Shown here: positions 1 through 6,900 of the stretch, piece by piece
Numbering within the stretch: the stretch's first letter is position 1
Layout: every line of letters begins with the position of its first letter
Assembly: GCA_027485365.1 (NCBI GenBank)
Contig: JAIXRD010000278.1
Location: 1 to 12,017 of the forward strand
Direction of reading: 5' to 3'
Source of the DNA: Cryomorphaceae bacterium
GTDB lineage: Bacteria; Bacteroidota; Bacteroidia; Flavobacteriales_D; Crocinitomicaceae
DNA length: 12,017 nucleotides
The notes under the pieces: generated by a model
The model's input: only the letters and a program-made list of their open reading frames with translations
Told to the model about the DNA's origin: nothing
Database searches by the model: none
Position numbers and translations under genes: made by a program

Positions 1-152
1 CAACGCCAGCCAAAGAAGTAAAACCTGCGGTAACCCCTGCGCCAGCGCCAAACAATACCCCAACGCCAGCAAAGGAGACCAAACCCGTTGAAGGGGGAGG
101 TACTGAAAAATTACCTGTTCAAAACAAACCCGCAAAAGGAGGAGGAAAATAA
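1..152 (+). CDS. C-terminal end of an unidentified Pro/Ala/Lys-rich protein (partial, 5' end outside window)
   Basis: An open frame runs in from the left edge (first full codon at 3) and stops at TAA 150-152, giving 49 residues of tail. The tail is rich in Pro, Ala, Lys, Thr and Gly, contains two TPAKE(V/T)KP units exactly 20 residues apart, and ends in a Gly/Lys stretch (KGGGK). No catalytic motif or fold is visible, so it looks like a disordered C-terminal extension or linker. I cannot name the gene. It lies 73 bases upstream of the PpiD-like gene on the same strand and might be co-transcribed with it, although a promoter-like element lies between. That this is real coding rather than chance is supported by third-position differences between the two repeat units that keep the amino acids. 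Confidence 0.6.
   Translation, partial: TPAKEVKPAVTPAPAPNNTPTPAKETKPVEGGGTEKLPVQNKPAKGGGK
3..86 (+). repeat. Two-copy 60-base (20-residue) in-frame repeat, TPAKE(V/T)KP
   Basis: The octapeptide TPAKEVKP (3-26) recurs as TPAKETKP (63-86). The offset of exactly 60 bases keeps the frame. Most nucleotide differences between the copies are at third codon positions, so the peptide is better preserved than the DNA. The sequence between the units is Pro/Ala/Asn-rich. More copies could lie to the left, outside the window. Confidence 0.55.
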
Positions 153-174
153 GCGCTCTTTTTATTAGAAAGGG

Positions 175-206
175 TTTTTAATAGTGCGCAGTATTTTGTA
201 AATTCG
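175..206 (+). promoter_or_regulatory. Candidate Bacteroidota-type promoter for the PpiD-like gene
   Basis: TAAATTCG at 199-206 matches the Bacteroidota -7 consensus TAnnTTTG at all but one position. A T-rich patch at 175-179 sits about 20 bases upstream, where a -33 element would lie, but it lacks a clear TTG. An overlapping TATTTTG at 192-198 is a second, one-base-short variant. Transcription would begin near 213, leaving a leader of roughly 13 bases. The leader is A/T-rich with no Shine-Dalgarno sequence, as is usual in this phylum. GTGCG (184-188) and CGCAC (205-209) form short inverted arms around the element, which may be chance. The call rests on consensus matching only. Confidence 0.4.
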
Positions 207-225
207 CACCTTAAAATTTATTTAA

Positions 226-2466
226 ATGGCTATTATTACAAAGTTAAGAGATAAGTATTCTTGGTTATTGATCACCATCGTTGGATTAGCATTAATAATT
301 TTCATTCTTCAATCTTTATTTGATTTCATGAATTCAGGCCGTGGTGCTGAAGGCGATTATGGTATCGGATTAGTTGATGGAGAAAAAGTAAACATTGACA
401 TTTATAACAAACTAAGCGAGCGGGTTCAATCTCAAGATCGGGCTCAAAAGCAACAAGAACAGAAAGAATTTACCGACGAAGACATGGAGGCAGCAAATGA
501 TAAAGCCTTCAATTTCATGGTAGATTCAACCTTAACTAAAGTAGAATACGATGCCTTAGGAATCGATGTTAGTGAGCGTGAATTTAATGCGTACTTGATG
601 GCAACGGACGGATTTGGGGTGCTTCAAGACTTAAACCAATTCTTCGTTGATAAAGCTACAGGTGCAATCTCCGAGCAATCCATGAAAACAGGTCGCGTTG
701 AATTACAAAAAACCTTGACCAAATTAAAAACGGCTAAAAAACCAGAAGAAAAGGCACAGTGGGAAGGGACGAAAAAGTACTTCATGGATCGTAGAAAAAA
801 CGAAAAGTATTTCTCGTTGATTAGCCAAGGGGTATATGTAACGAAAGTAGAGGCTCGAGAAGAATATTTAGCCAAAAAAGAAACTAAATCCATTTCATTT
901 GTTGCACGTCGTTATTCAGAAATCAATGACGCTGAAATCAAAATAAGTGACTCCGAACTAGAGGCTTACTACGAGGAGCACAAAGGCGAGAAAAAATATT
1001 GGAATCGCTCAAACAATAGAGAAGTTCGTGTTTTTGACGTATCTATCAAACCGTCTAAAGCAGATACGCTTGCGTTCAATAAAACCATCGCAAAACTTCG
1101 AATGGATTTCATGACCTCGAAAAATGATTCGGTGTTGGTTATGAACGAAAGTGAAATGCGTGCCTATCTTCCAGGGGCAAGAGGAATTGCTGTTCCGGAA
1201 GGGCATCCAAAAGCAAATCAATACATGACCTACCCAATGGATTATGATACGATCATTAAACTTACACCTATTGGTCAATTGGTTGGTCCATACCGCGTTG
1301 GTGAAAGCTTCCATTTATCAAAATTAATGGGATATTCGCCAGCGAAAATTAAAGCACGTCACATTCTTATTTCTACTAATGGGTCGAAAGATGCCAAAGT
1401 AATCGCAAAGAAGAAACAAACAGCCGATAGTATTCTCAAGGTAATTAACAAATTGAACTTTGCTGAATTGGTACAAAAGCATAGTGAAGATCCAGGGTCC
1501 AAAGAAAAAGGTGGCGAGTATGCTGACTTTTTAGAAGGCGATATGGTTAAAGAATTTGGATCTTATTGTGCAAATGCTCCGATTGGTAAAATAGGGGTAG
1601 TAAAAACTGATTTTGGATTCCATATCATTGAAGTATTGGAACGAGACACTAAGAAATTCCCTATCTTAACTACTGTAGTTAAATCCTTTAAAGCGTCTGA
1701 ACTTACCATCGGGAATATGGAAGCCGAAGCCAACCGTCTGTTATATAAATTAGATCAAAAGCTAGCAAACATTGACGATTTATCTAAAAAAATTGCTGCA
1801 TTTGATACCCTTGCTTCAAAAAACAAATATTTTGTTCGTCCAATCGCATTGGAAGATAACAATCCACGGGTATATGGATTGGTTACAACGAATGCCATGG
1901 ATAGAATCCTAGAATTAGCATATAATGAAGATGCTGAAGCTGGTGATTTATTAGCCGCACCAATCCGAGATAAAGACAAGTATATTATTGCCATGTTAGG
2001 AAATATTCGTGAAAAAGGTGAGCCTACCTTTGCAGATGCAAAAGATCGAATGAAGAAAGAGTTAATCGAGGAAAAGAAGGCAAAACGCCTAATGAATCAA
2101 ATGGCTAAAACGAAAAACCTAAAAAAAAAAAAAAAAAAAGGAAATACCGTAGTTGAAGAAGCACAAATAACCTTTAGCAATCCTTCGCTTGGAAATACAG
2201 GCTATGAACCAGAAATCGTTGGTGCATTGTTCTCTGGATATGTTAAAAACGGTCAAACCACCATTCCTCTAAAAGGTAAGGCTGGGGTTTATGTAGTCAA
2301 AGTAAACAGTACAAAGAAAGCACCTGCAAATGCTACATACAAGGAAGAAAAAGACCAATTAACTTCTATGTTGAAAGGAAACATTCAAGGGATGCTCATG
2401 GGCGCATTACGCAAATCTGCTGATGTAGTAGATAACCGTAAATTGTTCCCAAGAATTAGATCTTAG
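226..2466 (+). CDS. ppiD: PpiD/SurA-like membrane-anchored peptidyl-prolyl cis-trans isomerase
   Basis: This 746-residue protein is a periplasmic folding factor of the PpiD/SurA class. Residues about 12-32 form one hydrophobic segment preceded by positive charges (K6, R8, K10), so the N-terminus is cytoplasmic and the bulk periplasmic. A SurA-N-like region follows (GLVDGEKVN near 48 through about 210). The parvulin (PPIC) domain spans about 376-473: it starts with KARHIL, has SEDPGS at 420-425 and GGEYADF at 429-435, and closes with the FHIIEV strand containing H466. The region 480-746 is a further, less conserved chaperone part. E. coli PpiD is about 623 residues and Bacteroidota versions are longer. 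The ATG at 226 is chosen because it directly precedes the membrane anchor. Codons 633-638 are an unbroken AAA run (Lys6) inside an A19 tract. The gene ends 4 bases into the convergent phospholipase gene. Family assignment is firm; the exact symbol is by analogy. Confidence 0.9.
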   Translation: MAIITKLRDKYSWLLITIVGLALIIFILQSLFDFMNSGRGAEGDYGIGLVDGEKVNIDIYNKLSERVQSQDRAQKQQEQKEFTDEDMEAANDKAFNFMVDSTLTKVEYDALGIDVSEREFNAYLMATDGFGVLQDLNQFFVDKATGAISEQSMKTGRVELQKTLTKLKTAKKPEEKAQWEGTKKYFMDRRKNEKYFSLISQGVYVTKVEAREEYLAKKETKSISFVARRYSEINDAEIKISDSELEAYYEEHKGEKKYWNRSNNREVRVFDVSIKPSKADTLAFNKTIAKLRMDFMTSKNDSVLVMNESEMRAYLPGARGIAVPEGHPKANQYMTYPMDYDTIIKLTPIGQLVGPYRVGESFHLSKLMGYSPAKIKARHILISTNGSKDAKVIAKKKQTADSILKVINKLNFAELVQKHSEDPGSKEKGGEYADFLEGDMVKEFGSYCANAPIGKIGVVKTDFGFHIIEVLERDTKKFPILTTVVKSFKASELTIGNMEAEANRLLYKLDQKLANIDDLSKKIAAFDTLASKNKYFVRPIALEDNNPRVYGLVTTNAMDRILELAYNEDAEAGDLLAAPIRDKDKYIIAMLGNIREKGEPTFADAKDRMKKELIEEKKAKRLMNQMAKTKNLKKKKKKGNTVVEEAQITFSNPSLGNTGYEPEIVGALFSGYVKNGQTTIPLKGKAGVYVVKVNSTKKAPANATYKEEKDQLTSMLKGNIQGMLMGALRKSADVVDNRKLFPRIRS
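2121..2139 (+). repeat. A19 homopolymer inside the PpiD-like coding sequence
   Basis: Nineteen consecutive A residues encode the end of a Leu codon (CTA) and six Lys codons (residues 633-638). If one A is lost the frame reaches TAG at 2150-2152; if one is gained it reaches TGA at 2154-2156. Either slip would remove about 108 C-terminal residues. The tract is a candidate site of polymerase slippage, and also a place where assembly length errors are likely. Confidence 0.9.
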
Positions 2467-3527
2467 TCTCCTAGAAACCCTACAAACGGAATTACAAAAG
2501 GCCCTATATTAGGGTCTTTTTTGTAATAGTCTGTTGAAAGAATTTGCGCGCCAATTTCTAGCGATTTTTTTAGGCGTGAATAATCATTCGCTCTCGCTTC
2601 AATAGTCCCTGCATCCGTTCGAGTCCTGATCATATGAGTCGTTCGCATTTGTTTGGTAAGCTCCTCCCATTGGAACGGGTCATCGTATAAAAGGAATATA
2701 CAATCAGGATTTTCCGGATTCCCATACACAAAGGCACCCGCGTTGGAAGGATAATGCTGTACACCGCTACCCTGTATTATCACAAAAATTCTCCCTCTGA
2801 CAGCGCCCACCGTTGGCCATCCCTGGTGTTTGATACGAGATTGAAGCGTTTTTTCATTCGCTCTAAACTCCGTTGTGGTGTATAGGGTGCTTAACTTTTC
2901 ATTCAATAAACTATCCATCTGCATAAGCGATATTCGATCAAATGGAATGGCCTTTTTATAGCCAAAAAGCCTTAAGATCCCCGCTTCATCACCTAGCGCA
3001 CTTCCTTTCAATTCAATATTTATAAAAATCGGAGCGTGCGTAGGATTTGACAAACTCCATGTATTCAATTCTTCTAAGGCGTCAGCTAAGGTTAGATAAT
3101 TTGTTTGGTAATCAATGTCTGGTATATGGATTATTTTGAACCCAGGTTCTTTAAGTTTCCTATACTTTTCTTCCCTGATGCGTTGTTTTGGAATGAATAA
3201 ATTTAGTCGGTGTTTAAAATATCTTCCTCCTTTCGGGTCATTGTATACATCAAGTTCAAGGCCCCGAATGTGATAAGTAGAAAGCTGCTCCGAAATTGGA
3301 ACATGGGAATAGGATAATTGAAAGGGTTGGTTTTCTTCTCCGAGTGCAGATTTGAATCGATTGATAAACTTCATCGTCCGAACTGTAGGCTGTATTTTAT
3401 AACTGTTGTGCGAGGCCAGTACCCGAATTTCATTCATCGGAATCGAATCAGGGAACTCTTGTGCTATTCCCGCAGAAAAGACAAATAAGCCTAATAATTT
3501 GATGGACTTAAAAAAACAAGCGTCCAT
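2463..3527 (-). CDS. Secreted Ca2+-dependent phosphoinositide-specific phospholipase C family protein
   Basis: This 354-residue protein resembles the bacterial Ca2+-dependent PI-PLC family (PI-PLC-C1 type, as in Streptomyces), which cleaves the phosphodiester of phosphatidylinositol-like lipids. A signal peptide is visible at about 1-22 (K7, K10, a hydrophobic core, and AGIAQ near the cleavage site), with no lipobox. Family landmarks are ASHNSYK at 38-44 (likely catalytic H40), LSYSH at 71-75, GLELDVYNDP at 89-98 (acidic, metal-site region), KIIHIPDIDY at 131-140 (likely second catalytic H134) and PIFINIELK at 166-174. The TDYY motif near the C-terminus is also typical. An in-frame extension to 3644 exists, but it would put 39 residues before the signal peptide and run through the acetyltransferase gene, so ATG 3525-3527 is preferred; ATG 3540-3542 is an alternative. 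The start overlaps the acetyltransferase end by 20 bases. No type IX C-terminal signal domain is present. The true lipid substrate is unknown. Confidence 0.85.
   Translation of the reverse strand: MDACFFKSIKLLGLFVFSAGIAQEFPDSIPMNEIRVLASHNSYKIQPTVRTMKFINRFKSALGEENQPFQLSYSHVPISEQLSTYHIRGLELDVYNDPKGGRYFKHRLNLFIPKQRIREEKYRKLKEPGFKIIHIPDIDYQTNYLTLADALEELNTWSLSNPTHAPIFINIELKGSALGDEAGILRLFGYKKAIPFDRISLMQMDSLLNEKLSTLYTTTEFRANEKTLQSRIKHQGWPTVGAVRGRIFVIIQGSGVQHYPSNAGAFVYGNPENPDCIFLLYDDPFQWEELTKQMRTTHMIRTRTDAGTIEARANDYSRLKKSLEIGAQILSTDYYKKDPNIGPFVIPFVGFLGD
2492..2526 (+). terminator. Rho-independent terminator of the PpiD-like gene, lying inside the convergent phospholipase gene
   Basis: GGCCCTA (2500-2506), a 3-base TAT loop and TAGGGTC (2510-2516) form a 7-bp stem with one G-U pair, followed by six T residues (2517-2522). 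Flanking TTACAAAA (2492-2499) and TTTTGTAA (2519-2526) extend the stem past a two-T bulge. It starts 25 bases after the ppiD stop. Read on the - strand the same hairpin has only a four-U tail and lies before the phospholipase stop codon, so it is a weaker terminator there. No other terminator is visible downstream of the - strand operon. Confidence 0.8.
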
Positions 3528-3948
3528 TGATCCATTCACCATCAAGTAGGGCTTTATTTTTTTCATAAAATGCGATGGCTGGTGTATTCCACTCCAATAC
3601 TTGCCAATCCATACGCCGAACCCCTTCACGTTTCGCAATGTCAACTACGGTACTAAATAAGGCCTGACCTATGCCGTGTTTTCGATGGGATTCCTTCACG
3701 TAGATATCCTCAAGATATAAGGTTCGACCTTTCCACGTGGAATAACCAAAAAAATACAGGGCAAAGCCTACAACTTCACCTTCTAATTCTGAAACTTCAG
3801 CAAAACAGCGCTTATGGACAAATAAATCCGCCTCTAACGAGCTAACGGTATTGATTACGGCATCCGGTTCGCGTTCATATACCGCCAATTCAACTATTAA
3901 ACCGTGAATGGCAGGGACATCCGATAAAACAGCTGGACGAATTATCAT
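3508..3948 (-). CDS. GNAT N-acetyltransferase of the spermidine/spermine (diamine) acetyltransferase type
   Basis: This 146-residue cytosolic GNAT protein would transfer acetyl from acetyl-CoA to an amine. Its pattern follows the SSAT (diamine/thialysine acetyltransferase) branch: IRPA at 3-6, LIVELAVYE near 17-25, GFALYFFGYSTWKGRTLYLEDIYV over about 61-84, the acetyl-CoA pyrophosphate loop RKHGIG at about 89-94, and VLEWNTPAIAFYEK near the C-terminus. Polyamines or other small primary amines are the likely substrate class, but this is not proven by sequence. The C-terminus (WINGRLFF) is somewhat shorter than in animal SSAT proteins. Its ATG shares one base with the sprA stop (TAATG on the - strand), which suggests translational coupling to sprA. 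Its 3' end overlaps the phospholipase start by 20 bases. No Shine-Dalgarno sequence is seen. Confidence 0.85.
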   Translation of the reverse strand: MIIRPAVLSDVPAIHGLIVELAVYEREPDAVINTVSSLEADLFVHKRCFAEVSELEGEVVGFALYFFGYSTWKGRTLYLEDIYVKESHRKHGIGQALFSTVVDIAKREGVRRMDWQVLEWNTPAIAFYEKNKALLDGEWINGRLFF

Positions 3949-6900
3949 TACTGAACGCCTGCAAGGTTAAACCTTAGTTTGATACCTGTACTCATGTTAC
4001 CGGTAGGATAGCTCGTAGCTACTTTTGGCGTATTTAAATTTTGATCATAATAATAAGAAACCGTTAGGTTCTGCGATAAATTATAATCAATATTCAATTT
4101 CAAGGAAATTACGGTTTGTCCAGCCGTTCCTTGATTGGTATTTTCAACGACTTTCCGAATTAAGGTGGAATTATCACGGAATGAGAAATTCAGTCCCGCA
4201 TTTAAATCATTGGCAGGGATGCGCTCCATCAATTTAACTTTTGCAATTTTCGTTTGCATACCTATCACAATCTCGTCTGATTTCACCTCAGTTACTTGGT
4301 TATTATTAAGAGACAAGGTCGCTAAGCGATCTTTCTTGTATTCAAATTTCGTGGTTAAGGATTGTCCGAAAATCGTCCAGGTAGCATCAAGACCAATTAA
4401 CGGCGAGAACTGCTCACTTACAGTAATGTTCTGCACCTGCAAGCTTGAAATAAAGTTATTATTTAAATCCAAGGCAGTGGGGTTTCCATTGGCATCCGTG
4501 GTGGCACCCATGTTAGACTGCATACCGTTCACGGAAACGGTGGAGTTGTATGCGTGACGAATCACAAATGATTTCACATACTTCTTCATAAATTCAAACT
4601 TGGACAAGCCATTGTACGTTAAACTCCAATTTGGAAGTGGCATATTACGCACCGGGTTAATGTTCTTATCGTTTACCTCCTTATTGCCATAGGCCGTTAG
4701 GAATGCACCAATTACCACTTCTTGTTGGTTCCCTGAGTATCCGTCAAAATAACCTGAAGGCAATAAGGAAGAATTCGGATTGTCCGCGCCAATCAATTGA
4801 GAAACCGTTTGACGATTCGCTAATAACTGATTAAATACTTCCGAAGACCGGTCCTTGTTGTCTCGAACGAAGGCTGTACCCCATGTGATCGTTGAATACG
4901 TCAAGGTAGCTGATTGGAACCTACTTTGTCCTTCGAATTGCTGATTAGTTTCATTCCACCTAAAGAACTCACCACTGTTTAATCCATAATTTCGATTCAA
5001 TTTCATTTCAATGCTTAGGTCTTTAACAGGCTCAAGCGTTGCACGTAAATTCAATTTAGTGGAATGTGTTGTTGCAAATTGTTTGTTTAGGTTTTCATTT
5101 TGGACTAACCACCCATTATTTGCAGAAAGTTCAGCAATATTATATCCATTTTCACGGCCCCAAATGTCATAGCTTTGTTTACCGAAGGCAAAAGAGCTCA
5201 TTCCGAGGTTATTGCTGTTCATTCCAAGAATTCTTGATTCTTGATTTGACCCCGGCAACATGGTTCCATCATCGATGGTATAGGTACCAGAAACGTTGCG
5301 AACCGTCATTAATAAGCGTGCCGCAAAACCTACTGCAGGATTAACCTTCTTCTTAGCATTCGCTTCTTTCTTTTTCTTACGCTCATACTTTCTGAGCACC
5401 TTATCCCATTTTCTTCGTTCCTTCTTGGTCATTTCCTCCACCGGTTTTGGCGGTTTAGGAGCCTGTTCTTCAACCTTCTTGTTTCCTTGATTATTGTTTT
5501 GTCCTTGGTTGTTCTTTGCATTTAATGCCCCTCGGTTATTTCTCCCATCAGAAAGAACGCGTTTAAACAGTGGGATTTTATTATAAAGCGTTACAAAATT
5601 CGCTTGCGACGTTAAATTAACACTGCGATTGTTTTGTATAATGTTACCAAAATTCGTTTGAGCAAGTGGTGCACGTTGCCAATTATAACTTCCATTATAT
5701 TTGGCATTTAGGGTTAACCAGTCGGTTAAAGGAAACTTATCTAAGGGGAAGGTATAACTCAAGTTATAGTTGTGACCGTATTCCATTGTTTGACCAAAGG
5801 TGGACAATTGTGAACGGATTGAATCCTTGAATTCTTGATAAGCCAATGGGTCATTTTTACGATCCACACGACTGTTCCCTTCAGCAAACATGGCTTTATT
5901 AGTTGCTGTAAAAGAGGCCTTGAGATTCTTCGTTAGGTCATACCCAATGTTGTAATTTCTGTTCCAATCAAATTTCTTTAAGAATACAGGATTAAATTGA
6001 TAGTTTGGAACCAAGTTGTTTCGAACCTGGCGTTCATTATACATCCGTAATACATCATTGGTAAAGGTGATGTTCTTAGGCATGAGGTAGAAATTCATGT
6101 CTCTAACCAATGCAAGCCACTTAGATTTCTGAACGGGTTTCCATTTTTTAAAGGGCTCAATGGCTTTACCCGCAAAGGTGTAATTGTAATTTAATGCCCC
6201 TGTATAGTTTTTAGTACGGTCATAGTTCGTATTGAAATCACGTTTCAAATTCTCTGCATAGGCATAATTAGCAGACCAATTGGAAATGCGCCAAAATGCC
6301 GGTTTTGCTCCTGCTTTCGCTTCTTTGCGAACGTTTGTAAAGTTGAATGATTTACGCTCATTGAAGTCCTGACCTAATTTTGCCCGCTCCTTGCGCGTAG
6401 CTAAATCATAATCCGCTAATTTAATGTCTGGATTGAATGGATCGTATTCAGGATTAATAACATTTAAAGAGTATCCATAGAAGAAAGGCAAGGAAACTTT
6501 GGCTTGTTTACCGAAGAATTGCCCGAGTTGAACGGTAGAATTCATATCAACCCCAACCTTTTGATTACGTTGACGATCTTGCACGCGACTTTCAACAGAC
6601 CCCCAGTTTATCCCAGAATAATTACCGGAAGCAGAAATTGTTGCGAAGTCGGCTAATTGCAACTGAGCTTGACCTACTGCAGCTCCTCCACCTTCACTCA
6701 CGAAGTCAGTTAAACGCAATTCATTCACCCATACATTGACACATTCAGCTTGTCCGTCATCGGGCCAATTATTACTTGGATCAGATTGAAGGGGGTTTCT
6801 AACCCCAATCATGATGGTTTTAATTGCTTGTAAATTTGGGGAACCCTTCACTTTGATTCTTCGATCGGAATTCGCTGGATCGTCTTTAGCATATTCAAAC

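Noticed and set aside
152..225. Possible small RNA or riboswitch in the gap before ppiD
   Set aside because: Only 73 bases, A/T-rich, with no stem longer than 5 bp; it is better explained as a short promoter-leader region.
624..893. 89-residue and 101-residue (1009-1314) frames on the - strand opposite ppiD
   Set aside because: They are antisense to conserved parts of the PpiD-like protein and have no family features of their own.
3528..3644. Longer 393-residue version of the phospholipase starting at 3644
   Set aside because: The extra 39 residues precede a clear signal peptide and overlap the acetyltransferase coding sequence; ATG 3525-3527 gives a normal secreted protein.
2463..3948. Phospholipase plus acetyltransferase as a toxin-antitoxin or defence pair
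   Set aside because: The acetyltransferase resembles the metabolic SSAT branch rather than TacT-type toxins, and the phospholipase is exported. No antitoxin-like or sensor gene is present.
4135..4557. 140-residue open frame on the + strand opposite sprA
   Set aside because: It lies antisense to an intact, well-recognised SprA region and has no recognisable domain. The 92-, 103- and 70-residue frames opposite sprA are rejected for the same reason.
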